NCBI RefSeq assembly: GCF_001660815.1
Contig: NZ_LYMI01000056.1
Coordinates: forward strand, 114,568-178,567
Direction: 5' to 3'
Source: Xanthomonas nasturtii
Lineage (GTDB): Bacteria; Pseudomonadota; Gammaproteobacteria; Xanthomonadales; Xanthomonadaceae
DNA length: 64,000 nucleotides
Shown piece after piece: positions 56,801 to 63,831 of this stretch (positions are counted from its first letter, which is position 1; each line of letters begins with the position of its first letter). The notes under the pieces were generated by a model. It did not search any database and was not told the DNA's origin. It was given only the letters and a program-made list of their open reading frames with translations. Both the position numbers and the translations under genes were made by a program.

Positions 56801-58071
56801 ACGTGCTCGACCGCATGGTCGCGCCGCTGGAACACATGCTGCGCAACTCGGTGGCGCACGGGCTGGAAACGCCCGAGCAACGCCGCGACGCCGGCAAGCC
56901 GGAAGAAGGCAGCATCGCGATCCGCCTGCGCCGCGAAGGCTCGGAAATCGTGCTGGAAGTGGCCGACGACGGCGCCGGGCTGGACCGCGAGGCGATCCGT
57001 CGCCGCGGCGAGCAGCGCGGCCTGATCGAACCCGGCCAGGAGCTCAGCGATGCCGAGCTGGATGCATTGATCTTCGCCTCCGGCTTCAGTACCTCCGAGC
57101 AGGTCAGCCAGCTGGCCGGCCGTGGCGTGGGTATGGACGTGGTGCGCAACGAAGTGCGTCAGCTGGGCGGCTCGGTGGACATCCACTCGGTGCGCGGCCA
57201 GGGCGTCACCTTCACCCTGCGTCTGCCGCAGACGCTGGCGGTCACCCAGGCGGTGTTCGTGCGCATCGGCGAGACCACGTTTGCGGTGCCGGTGGGGTCG
57301 GTCAGCGGTATCGGCCGCATCTCGCGCACCCGTTACGAGTCGGGCGAGGGCGGTTACCACTACGCCGGCGAAGAGTACGTGCTGCACGATCTCGGTTCGC
57401 TGGTCGGCCAGGCCGCCGCGCGTGCCGATGGCCAGGCGCAGGTGCCGTTGCTGCTGGTGCGTGCGGGCGACCTGCGCGCCGCAGTGGCGATCGACCAGGT
57501 GCTGGGCAACCGCGAAATCGTGGTCAAGCCGGTGGGCCTGCAGATCGCTTCGGTGCCGGGTATCTACGGCGCCACCATCACCGGCGATGGCCGCGTGGTG
57601 GTGATCCTGGACGTGGCCCCGCTGGTGCGGCGTTACCTCAGCCAACCGGCACGTCCGGCGCTGGAAACGCAGGCCGAAACGCAGCGGCAGGTGCCGTTGG
57701 TGATGGTGGTCGACGATTCGCTGACCATGCGCAAGGTCACCAGCCGCGTGCTGGAGCGCCACAACCTGGACGTCACCACCGCACGCGACGGTGTCGAAGC
57801 ACTGGAACAGCTCGAAGAGCGCGTGCCCGACCTGATGCTGCTGGATATCGAAATGCCGCGTATGGACGGCTACGAACTGGCGACCGCGATGCGCGCCGAC
57901 CCGCGCTTCAAGGCGGTGCCGATCGTGATGATCACCTCGCGCAGTGGCGAGAAGCATCGCCAGCGCGCCTTCGAGATCGGCGTGCAGCGTTACCTGGGCA
58001 AGCCTTACCAAGAGTTGGATCTGATGCGAAACGTGTATGACCTGCTGGGGATCGCCCGTGTCCGAGACTAA
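50863..58071 (+). CDS. chpA: ChpA (PilL), giant hybrid CheA-type kinase
   Basis: A protein of 2402 residues. Hpt-like domains occur near residue 51 (LHQVQGTLRM), about 330 (degenerate, no His), about 770 (HTLKGSGRL), about 929 (HTMSGAFAM, atypical) and about 1677 (HTLKGGARMAG). Dimerisation and ATPase domains follow (LDRMVAPLEHMLRNSVAHG near 1981, DDGAGLDREAI, GRGVGMDVVRNEVRQLGGS), then a CheW-like domain. A C-terminal receiver lies at about 2278-2398 (MVVDDSLTMRKVT, LMLLDIEMPRMDGYE). Residues about 1061-1610 are a low-complexity Ala/Asp/Glu/His/Gln region with many HA, HE and AE pairs. ChpA phosphorylates PilG and PilH. Confidence 0.93.
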   Translation: MSALRDAMSHAALGWVKPELDETLRQARNEIEYFAEEPSDTSRMRFCAGYLHQVQGTLRMVELYAPAMVAEELELLAQAVQLGEVADRDEACAMLMRGTVLLPDYLERLQNGHRDIPIVLLPLLNEIRATRGQPGLNESVLFAFDPQAGVATEAELDHARGSLRGRNRELLDTVGNAVKEELLRVKDALDLHLRTGGDIAELQTQVTDLGSVADTLGMMGLGVARNVVVQQRDALARVVDGQVQMDESVLLDIAGALLYVDASLDDQVASLGADVGDGNEASNSANSSEVRRTVDVLAQEAIANFGAAREHFVAFIETNWDHARLADVPHLLGEVGGALRILELPQAADYLEGVRRYVDLELIGKQRVPSGRQLDTLADAMASLEYYLEALRERRPGREEILDITRNSLETLRYWPLPSGQPSDLPVGTDQPGSAAAPPLQHADAPQAANDAAPVPALEWANETVVEAPFAASVVHDTGAAATDTVFSFDPVAAEETVSGQAHVPFTVAPLELSDDGAQAPGDWHLESTEQAAPIAPSAFDPVSAEQDGSESAQVSYTVDLSALEQHDAAPMVAEDAPLQIEQIDLPGDADQTEAPLDFIAANETRRAQTSIEDAFSPPPIPPQELDDPFVESAPEPQDAPAEQAAEQGAPRVQQAVVSEFELDDASAAFLAQLDAAAAQFEVERPQAPAAAADAQTAQASSEPVSNASVQPAADAGIFGGFGDSDIDDDIRDVFLEEFDEELVNLGQLLPVWRAAPNSPENLRPIRRVFHTLKGSGRLVGASVLGEFSWKIESMLNRVLDNSRPASPAVVAMVELAYEVLPQFNAALRDQGRISADLPDIQAVAERVAAGEEVYYVPAAAAPVIADAVVLPVAAGVFVAGGGTPASVDSVLREILEAEVATHLDTVNGWLQASHAEPQLATEELLRAVHTMSGAFAMTDVPEITLVTTPAESYVKRLLAASVTPSADGIDAIAATAAAIATTVTALRADAPLIPSFAPLTERLRALVDTLPEAQWPPQVFLDELGDDDAASEAAAGSDGAVELTGAQDLSQYLDASALPSDAPAPTQDADAVQPQADDAPISVDELAEAEAEHDSALALDAPAPHAVDEAGHAASHEHEHVDTTADAAPAASDDALVSVADSEQLADALHGDAAQRTQADQAALQDADDTPADEPLIEADAWDATGLQHAQTAPHDHAGQVPNEVVADGVSSEQDADATSTHTDSVAVDELADAEATLGDAQTLAAADAEQATDAQAHHVPAHDEQAAAGLDDAVETIEALHAVHADAALGEPPHATTADDWTPETAALDSVPTDQDGHAADQFGHDHADTQEQFGEQPADEAAQRSDAALSHVDDAHVVGEQQYAEDAAQLGEYADAEAHASSNQQEDSGGHAPTDAQQHPGEQAQAEQDVDSGEQSQPDTYLHEHATEAEHAATSGQSQGEHPETQHSEAEQAEAEHAEIELAETEHAQAEHAHTEQADAEAMPDHTIESVQAFEMAHAADRVEEAGDPQSGTAPERHDAAPATADEAADTDAHAASDAVVAAEHAEHADHADAGEHSDANQYADAIPDRRAAASEHDATDPDATDHSAVTPEDTSAAVFSAPVEEAARAETAGSDVGAAFDTGPLNFDQLDGELVDIFVEEGRDLLDHCDGLIARMREVPEDRDVLNGLQRDLHTLKGGARMAGINAIGDLGHAIESLLEAVAANRTDIDRDDVRLFERGFDRLHQLLTRTGMHRAVAMPADLVEAFETRTRGRNAAPPSDADVRAIAKASVEPAPLSAPVPVEGQTEEDFLPRVQQEQVRVRADLLDRLVNHAGEVAIYRSRLEQQLGAFRGAMGELDRTNARLRDQLRRLDLETEAQIVARYQREQDQGDRTFDPLELDRFSTLQQLSRALNESAADLGGLQGVLEDLSRQYDGLLQQQSRVSSELQDGLMRARMVPFDGLVPRLRRVVRQAASDTGKQVHLLLEGTQGELDRNVLDRMVAPLEHMLRNSVAHGLETPEQRRDAGKPEEGSIAIRLRREGSEIVLEVADDGAGLDREAIRRRGEQRGLIEPGQELSDAELDALIFASGFSTSEQVSQLAGRGVGMDVVRNEVRQLGGSVDIHSVRGQGVTFTLRLPQTLAVTQAVFVRIGETTFAVPVGSVSGIGRISRTRYESGEGGYHYAGEEYVLHDLGSLVGQAAARADGQAQVPLLLVRAGDLRAAVAIDQVLGNREIVVKPVGLQIASVPGIYGATITGDGRVVVILDVAPLVRRYLSQPARPALETQAETQRQVPLVMVVDDSLTMRKVTSRVLERHNLDVTTARDGVEALEQLEERVPDLMLLDIEMPRMDGYELATAMRADPRFKAVPIVMITSRSGEKHRQRAFEIGVQRYLGKPYQELDLMRNVYDLLGIARVRD

Positions 58072-59266
58072 TGACGCAATGGGAACTCCGGTCGCCCTGC
58101 TTGGCCGGCCTGGTGAGGCGCGCGAGCGCCTGCGCGAAGCACTCGGCCTGGCCGGCGCGCAGGTGGTGCTGGAAGACGAACCGTCTGCAGTCGACGTGCA
58201 GATGCTGCGCGACGCCGAGCCGGTAGCGGTGCTGGTGTCGCTGGAGCCGTCGATCGAAGACGCACTGGAAGCACTTGAACCGGCCTTCAACATGCCCGGC
58301 GTGACGGTGATCTTCGACGAGGCCGAGCTGACCGTGCGGCGCGAGGGCTGGGAAGCGCAGCGCTGGGTGCGCCATCTGGCCGCCAAACTGCATGGCCATG
58401 CCGACGTGCTGCCGCCGGGCACTGAAAGCGAACCGTCGTTGCAGCCCGAGCCGGGTCTGGTGCTGGCACCACGCCAGCATTCGGATCTGCAGCTGGATCA
58501 ACACCTGCAGGCGGCTGCACATGCGTTCGAAAGCGTGCCTAGCGATGCGCTGTTTACGCGAGCGGCCATGCATGACGTGGCGCCGGCCGCTGCCGAGAAG
58601 CCGGCTCTGACCCTGGGCGATTCCAGCACCTGGGGCCTGGTCGACGAGGTCACCGTAGTGGTGCGCCCGCGCGCCGAACTGGATGTTGCAGCGTTGTCGA
58701 CCGGCGGCTTGTCGCTGGTGGATCTGGAGCAGAGCGGCAGCGTGACCGGCGCAGTGCTGGTGATGGCGGGCATCGGCGGGCCGGATGCGATCCGCCGCCT
58801 GCTGGCCGCGTTGCCGCCGGAATTCCCGCGCGCGGTGCTGGTGCGCATGACCCTGGATGGTGGCCAGTACGGCAACCTGGTGCGGCAGATGGGGCGCGTG
58901 TCTGCGCTGCCGGTCGAACTGGGCGAAGCGGGGCAGGTGATTGCACCGGGCAAGGTGTACGTGCTCTCCGACGAGATCGGCGTGCAACAGCATGCCGGCG
59001 TGCTGGCGTTCGTGACGCAGGCCGATCCGGCCGGGCTGATCGCCGCGCTGCCGCCGGCCGACAGTGCGGTGCTGATGCTCAGCGGTGCCAACGAGGCGCT
59101 GGTGGATGCATCGCTGGCGCTGGCCGAGCAGGGCGCCTGGTTGGCCGGGCAGTCCGCCGACGGTTGCTATGACCCGGCTGCGGCAGCGCGTCTGGCGCGG
59201 CAAGGCATTCTGACCGGCGACCCTGCGCAGCTGGCGCAGGCGCTGGCACAGCGTTGGCCGGCGTAA
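58058..59266 (+). CDS. ChpB-like CheB-family protein, catalytic residues not seen
   Basis: A protein of 402 residues from a GTG at 58058 that overlaps the chpA end by 14 bp; an ATG at 58079 is possible. The N-terminal 150 residues are not a recognisable receiver. A CheB-like fold follows (AVLVMAGIGGPDAIRRLLAA, AVLVRMTLDGGQYGNLVRQM, VLMLSGANEALVDASLALAE). In active CheB the loop is GASTGG with catalytic Ser, followed by an HMP His and a GMGxDG Asp; here the matching sites read AGIGG, RMT and SGANEAL. It is probably not a methylesterase. Position equals chpB of Pseudomonas. Confidence 0.75.
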   Translation: MSETNDAMGTPVALLGRPGEARERLREALGLAGAQVVLEDEPSAVDVQMLRDAEPVAVLVSLEPSIEDALEALEPAFNMPGVTVIFDEAELTVRREGWEAQRWVRHLAAKLHGHADVLPPGTESEPSLQPEPGLVLAPRQHSDLQLDQHLQAAAHAFESVPSDALFTRAAMHDVAPAAAEKPALTLGDSSTWGLVDEVTVVVRPRAELDVAALSTGGLSLVDLEQSGSVTGAVLVMAGIGGPDAIRRLLAALPPEFPRAVLVRMTLDGGQYGNLVRQMGRVSALPVELGEAGQVIAPGKVYVLSDEIGVQQHAGVLAFVTQADPAGLIAALPPADSAVLMLSGANEALVDASLALAEQGAWLAGQSADGCYDPAAAARLARQGILTGDPAQLAQALAQRWPA

Positions 59267-59299
59267 GCCGGGCGCTCCCTTTCAAATCGGAATCATGCG

Positions 59300-59776
59300 A
59301 TGAGCTACGCCAATAACGACGAAATCCGCGGCGTCCTGATCCAGGCCGGGCAGGAGCGCGTGTTGCTGCCGAACGCGACGGTGGCCGAGGTGATGTCGCG
59401 CGTGGCCGTGGAGCCGCTGCCCGACATGCCGCGCTGGGTGGTCGGGCGTATCGACTGGTATGGCTGGAAGGTGCCGTTGCTGTCGTTCGCGCGCCTCAGC
59501 GGCATGGGTGAAGAACCCACCGCGGTCAACAACAAGGTCATCGTGTTGAAGGCGTTGGGCGGCAATCCCGCGTTGCCGTATTTCGCGCTGCTGACCGCCT
59601 CGTTCCCGCAGCTGATCTCGGTACCGCGCGACGGCCTGCTGGCCGACGCATCGGAAGATGCGCTGCCCGACGGCGTGCATATGCGCGTGCTGCTCGGCGA
59701 GCAAAGCGCGTTGCTGCCGAACCTGGACGCCATCGAAGCGCAGGTGGGCCAGGCGTTTGCGGCCGCTGCCGCGTAA
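59300..59776 (+). CDS. chpC: ChpC, CheW-like adaptor
   Basis: A protein of 158 residues starting MSYANNDEIRGVLIQAGQER. CheW features are VLLPNATVAEVMSRVAVEPL and GRIDWYGWKVPLLSFARLSG. It lies 33 bp after the CheB-like gene and closes the Pil-Chp cluster. In P. aeruginosa ChpC links extra receptors to the system. Divergent CheW sequence is normal for ChpC. Confidence 0.85.
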   Translation: MSYANNDEIRGVLIQAGQERVLLPNATVAEVMSRVAVEPLPDMPRWVVGRIDWYGWKVPLLSFARLSGMGEEPTAVNNKVIVLKALGGNPALPYFALLTASFPQLISVPRDGLLADASEDALPDGVHMRVLLGEQSALLPNLDAIEAQVGQAFAAAAA

Positions 59777-60093
59777 GAGCGGTTGCAACACCCAGTGCGC
59801 TCGCCGACAGGCAGGTGCAGTCGCACATGCAGCGGATGGCGTCTTGCACTGAGTAACATGCAACGACAGTGTGATTTGCACTCGGCCGCGCTTGGCCTTG
59901 CACAGCGGGCGCTGCGTTTCGGAGACGGCTTGCGGAGCGTGATCTGTATGCATCAGCTGGATGCACCTGGCGGCGACATTGCGCGCATGTGTGAGGCGTG
60001 CAAGCGTCGAGCCGCCAACAAAAGGACGGCGCAGCCGCCAGGCGGGCGTCGCCGGCACCTGGAATCGGTATCTATCGTTCGTGCGCTGCGGTC
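59777..60093. other. Intergenic after the Pil-Chp cluster
   Basis: About 317 bp with no recognised gene, terminator or repeat. The following acetyltransferase frame extends into it but without a good start. Confidence 0.45.
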
Positions 60094-60672
60094 GTGAATC
60101 TTCCGGTGTTCGCGCCGGTGCGGCACGCCGACGGCGTGACGCTGTGCGATCTGGCCGTGGTCGACCCGGCTGCGATGGCCGACTACCACATGCGTAACCG
60201 CGCGCATCTTGCCGATGCGATGCCGCTGCGGCCGCCTGCGTTCTACACCGTCGAAGGCTGGCGCCGCCTGTGCATCGCATACCGCAGCGCGGTGCCCGGC
60301 GAGCGTGAGCTGCAACTGGTGTTGCTGCAGGGCGAGCAGGTGATCGGCACCACCGGGTTCACCCAGATCCAGCGCGGCGCATTCCAGGCCTGCCACATGG
60401 GTTACGGCCTGGATGCGGCGCAGCAGGGCCGCGGTCTGACCCACTGGGCAGCCACGCAGGGGATCGCGTTCGCCTTCGGCCCGCTCGGCCTGCATCGGGT
60501 AATGGCGCAATATGTCCCGCAGAATCTGCGCAGTGCGCGCGTGCTGCAGCGGCTGGGCTTCCAGATCGAAGGCTATGCGCGCCGCTATCTGCAGTTGAAC
60601 GGCCACTGGCGCGACCATGTGCTGACCAGCAGGCTGCGCGACGACGACACGACTGGCGACGGTGCGGCGTGA
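60094..60672 (+). CDS. RimJ/RimL-type GNAT acetyltransferase
   Basis: A protein of 192 residues from a GTG at 60094. The GNAT core is seen in FTQIQRGAFQACHMGYGLDA, QQGRGLTHWAATQGIAFAFG and LHRVMAQYVPQNLRSARVLQ; RLGFQIEGYARRYLQLNGHW ends the fold. This pattern is that of RimJ (N-acetylation of ribosomal protein S5). The exact substrate is inferred. Confidence 0.85.
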   Translation: MNLPVFAPVRHADGVTLCDLAVVDPAAMADYHMRNRAHLADAMPLRPPAFYTVEGWRRLCIAYRSAVPGERELQLVLLQGEQVIGTTGFTQIQRGAFQACHMGYGLDAAQQGRGLTHWAATQGIAFAFGPLGLHRVMAQYVPQNLRSARVLQRLGFQIEGYARRYLQLNGHWRDHVLTSRLRDDDTTGDGAA

Positions 60673-60684
60673 TGCCAGCCGCTT

Positions 60685-61297
60685 TCAGGGCACAACGCCC
60701 GAGAGTTCGAGGCGTAACTGATCGGTGCCGAGACTGCGGTCTTGTGCAAGCTCGATCCGGGTTGGCCAACCCCGGTGTTTGAGTTGATCGCGCAACTGCG
60801 TCAGCCAGGTCTGTACTGCGGTTGCATCAGGTTCGGCTGCGGTAATGCGGATCTTCAGCGGCGTCTGCGCGCCGGATGCGTCATGGCGTGCAAGCCAGTC
60901 GCGTGGTGATGTGGACAGTTTCAGCGACGTTGTGCCTGGTACCTGGTTGGGTTTGTCTTCGTCGCGCTGCGGCTGTGCCTGTGTTGTTGCGGCAGTGCCG
61001 GCCGGTTGCGGCGACAAGGTTTGACGAGATGCCTCGGGCTGCGGTCTGGCAACCTGCTGCGACCGCATGCGTGCAGTTGCTGCGCTTGGCGCAGCAAACG
61101 GCGCGCTGGGTGGTATCGGTACTTCGTTCGTCGCAGCTGCGTTTGCTGCCGCGCGCTCGACGTGTAGGGATGGGTCCAGCGACGGCGGCGGCGAAAATGC
61201 CGGCGCGGCCGCTGGCGTCGGCAACGACGGGTGAGGCGGGTTCGTGCGAGCAGGCGCTCAGCAGCAAGGCGAGCGCGATCAGGCTATGACGTGGCAT
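60685..61297 (-). pseudogene. Frameshifted lipoprotein gene
   Basis: A good AAGGA site precedes the ATG at 61297, which opens a lipoprotein signal (MPRHSLIALALLLSAC). After about 61220-61260 the coherent sequence continues in the next frame (PTPAAAPAFSPPPSLDPSLH) through a Pro/Ala/Gln linker. It ends as a folded domain (TPLKIRITAAEPDATAVQTW, LRDQLKHRGWPTRIEL) at 60685. A one-base change near residues 17-25 explains this. It could be an assembly error or a true lesion. Function unknown. Confidence 0.7.
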
Positions 61298-61505
61298 GGG
61301 AAATCCTTTGCGTGGCGAAGGTGGATGAGTGAACAACCGGATAGCCCGAGGTCGCCGTGCACTGCGCCTCTGTCAGTGAAACGGGCCAGCGCAGCGAATG
61401 GGGTTAACCGGACGGAAAATTTTTTCGCCGGCCCTGCGTGCCCTGCGTGCGCTGCGGCACTGCAGCTGGACCGTTGCCCGTAGCCGTGTCGTGACGGGTT
61501 TCAAT

Positions 61506-61554
61506 CCCTTCTCCCACCGGGAGACGGTGGCGCGCAGCGCCGGATGAGGGTGCG
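61506..61554. repeat. Interspersed hairpin repeat, copy 2
   Basis: CTTCTCCCACCGGGAGACGG, then GGCGC-GCA-GCGCC, then GGATGAGGGTGCG. The layout equals that of 35089-35134. Confidence 0.65.
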
Positions 61555-61637
61555 ATGAAGAGGGCAGGGCTGGCTGCCTCCTCTGCTCGACCAGGCGCGA
61601 TTCGGCATGGCTGCGCATGGCGCCTTCCGTCGCCTGC

Positions 61638-61667
61638 CGCGTGTTCGATCCACGCATCGAACACGCG
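61638..61667. repeat. Perfect 12-bp inverted repeat
   Basis: CGCGTGTTCGAT at 61638-61649 and ATCGAACACGCG at 61656-61667, with a 6-nt loop, in intergenic DNA about 155 bp before the glycosylasparaginase gene. It may be a regulator site or a repeat remnant. Confidence 0.5.
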
Positions 61668-61823
61668 GCGGTCCAGCCACGCTCGGCCCAGCCAAGCAAC
61701 GGTTGTGCGTGGATCCGCACACGACAGCGCCGCAATACGGTTTATCCGCACGCGACGCTGCCGCATGATGGAAGGCTGTTGCCGCACTGCGCGGCCGCCC
61801 GTTTCCATCATGGAGTTGCCCGG

Positions 61824-62888
61824 ATGATCCAACGTCGTCACTTCCTCAAGAGCGCCACGCTGGGCGCGATCGCTTCCGGGCTGGCCGGCTTGGGCGCACG
61901 CGCGCAAGCCGCGGCAGGCGCCACCCCGGGCGTGCGGCCGCCGGCGCTGCCGCGTGGTGCGGCACGGGTGATTTCCACCTGGGATTTCGGCATTGCCGCC
62001 AATCAGGAGGCCTGGAGAATTCTCGGCAGCGGCGGCACTGCGCTGGATGCAGTGGAAGCCGGCGTGCGCGTGCCGGAAGCGGACCCGACCAATCCCACCG
62101 TCGGCCTGGGCGGTTATCCGGACCGCGACGGGCGGGTGACGTTGGACGCCTGCATCATGGATCACCTGGGCAATTGCGGCGCAGTGGCATCGCTGGAAGA
62201 TGTGGTGCACGCCATTTCGGTGGCCCGCGCGGTGATGGAGAAAACCCCGCACGTGATGTTGGTGGGCGATGGTGCGCGTCAGTTCGCGTTGGAGCAGGGC
62301 TTCCCGAAAATCAAGCTGCTCACACCAAGCTCGGAAGCGGCCTGGAAGGAATGGCTGAAGACGTCCAAGTATTCACCGGAAGCCAATATCGAAAACCGCG
62401 CCTGGCGCGATGCCAAGTTGCCGGGTGGCAAGGATAATCACGACACCATCGGCATGCTGGCGCTGGATACGCACGGCAACCTGTCCGGTGCCTGCACCAC
62501 CAGCGGCATGGCGTGGAAAATGCACGGTCGTGTGGGCGACAGCCCGATCATCGGTGCGGGCTTGTATGTGGACAACGAAGTGGGCGGTGCGACCTCGACC
62601 GGCGTTGGCGAAGAGGTGATTCGTAACGTCGGCAGTTTCGCGGTGGTGGAAATGATGCGGCAGGGCAAATCGCCGGCCGATGCCTGCCGCGAGGTGGTGA
62701 TGCGGCTGATCCGTCGCAAGCCGGAGCTGACACGCACCTTGCAGGTCGGCTTTCTGGCGATGAACAAACGCGGCGAAGTGGGTGCGTTCGCGATCCAGAA
62801 GGGCTTCAGTTACGCGGTGTGCGATGCGCAGCGGCAAGACCTGTTGGTGCCTGGCGAGAGCCATTACACCAGCGAGCCGGCGGCATGA
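61824..62888 (+). CDS. Glycosylasparaginase (N4-GlcNAc-asparaginase)
   Basis: A protein of 354 residues with a twin-arginine-type signal (MIQRRHFLKSATLGAIASGL, cleavage after AQA). As an Ntn-hydrolase it is made as a precursor and self-cleaves before Thr208 in the HDTIGM motif. Substrate-site sequence CTTSGMAWKMHGRVGDSPII and GATSTGVGEEVIRNVGSF follow. It splits the GlcNAc-Asn bond of N-glycan remains, and so may help use plant glycoproteins. The end overlaps cutC in ATGA. Confidence 0.93.
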   Translation: MIQRRHFLKSATLGAIASGLAGLGARAQAAAGATPGVRPPALPRGAARVISTWDFGIAANQEAWRILGSGGTALDAVEAGVRVPEADPTNPTVGLGGYPDRDGRVTLDACIMDHLGNCGAVASLEDVVHAISVARAVMEKTPHVMLVGDGARQFALEQGFPKIKLLTPSSEAAWKEWLKTSKYSPEANIENRAWRDAKLPGGKDNHDTIGMLALDTHGNLSGACTTSGMAWKMHGRVGDSPIIGAGLYVDNEVGGATSTGVGEEVIRNVGSFAVVEMMRQGKSPADACREVVMRLIRRKPELTRTLQVGFLAMNKRGEVGAFAIQKGFSYAVCDAQRQDLLVPGESHYTSEPAA

Positions 62889-63622
62889 GTGCGTTGGGGC
62901 TGGAGGTGGCGGCCGATTCGGTCGCTTCGGCACTCGCCGCGCAAGAAGGCGGGGCCATGCGCGTGGAGCTGTGCGGTGGGCTGGACGGCGGCGGGCTGAC
63001 GCCGTCATTCGGCACGCTGGCGGTGGTGCGCGAGCGTTTGCGGATTCCGCTGTATGTATTGATTCGTCCGCGCGTGGGCGACTTCGTGTTCGACGCTAGC
63101 GAAGTGGAGGTGATGCGTCGCGATGTGGAGCAGTGCGTGCGGCTTGGGTGCAATGGGGTGGTGCTGGGCGCGCTGGACCGGCATGGGCAGGTCGATCTGG
63201 CGACGATGCGTGTATTGATCGAGGCAGCAGGGGCGTTGGGGGTGACGTTTCATCGTGCGATCGATGTCAGCGCCGATCCGTCGCGCGTGCTGGAAGATGC
63301 GATCGCGCTAGGCTGCAAGCGGGTGCTGACATCGGGTGGGCGGGCAACGGCGCTTGACGGCATCGAGACCATCGCCGCGCTGGTCCGTCAGGCCGGCGAT
63401 CGGATCAGCGTGATGCCGGGCGCGGGCGTATCGGAAAGCAATGTGCTGGCGCTGCGGGCCAACACCGGCGCGCACGAGTTTCATGCCTCATCGCGCGTGC
63501 CGGTGGCAGCGCAGGTACATGCGCCGCATGCGTACATCACTGACCTGGGCGGCGACTATCAGCGTACCGACGTGGCGCGCGTGCGGCGGATCGTGGGGCT
63601 GTTGCACGAGTCGGCAGAGTGA
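62885..63622 (+). CDS. cutC: CutC-family protein
   Basis: A protein of 245 residues with the TIM-barrel CutC pattern: RVELCGGLDGGGLTPSFG, LYVLIRPRVGDFVF, GCNGVVLGALDRHGQVDL, VTFHRAIDVSADPSRVL and VLTSGGRATALDGI. It was once proposed in copper homeostasis, a role now doubted. The ATG at 62885 overlaps the glycosylasparaginase stop, so the two are coupled and CutC may serve in glycan use. Confidence 0.92.
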   Translation: MSALGLEVAADSVASALAAQEGGAMRVELCGGLDGGGLTPSFGTLAVVRERLRIPLYVLIRPRVGDFVFDASEVEVMRRDVEQCVRLGCNGVVLGALDRHGQVDLATMRVLIEAAGALGVTFHRAIDVSADPSRVLEDAIALGCKRVLTSGGRATALDGIETIAALVRQAGDRISVMPGAGVSESNVLALRANTGAHEFHASSRVPVAAQVHAPHAYITDLGGDYQRTDVARVRRIVGLLHESAE

Positions 63623-63831
63623 GGTCTCTTACTCGATAAGGGTTTCTCAGTCGGTGTTGCTTGGCAGCTGAAGCGGCTTGTGACTGCAGCTTTGCCAAGC
63701 TGTCTTCCGAAAGACAGGTCATGTCACGTTGGTTGAGTGCTGCGCGGGCTCATGTGCAGAGCGTTGATCTGCGGATGGTCTGACTGGCCCGTGCCCGCCC
63801 ACCATCGCAGGACACGCCGTGAATCCGTCCC

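Larger units (their letters stand above)
61298..61823. other. Intergenic with repeat and hairpin
   Basis: About 525 bp upstream of the glycosylasparaginase gene. It contains the interspersed hairpin repeat at 61506 and a perfect 12-bp hairpin at 61638. No gene was seen. Confidence 0.5.

Noticed and set aside
51106..58422. Very long antisense open frames (986 and 1437 codons) under chpA
   Set aside because: They are products of high-GC codon bias opposite a real, well-conserved gene and have no signal, domain or ribosome site.
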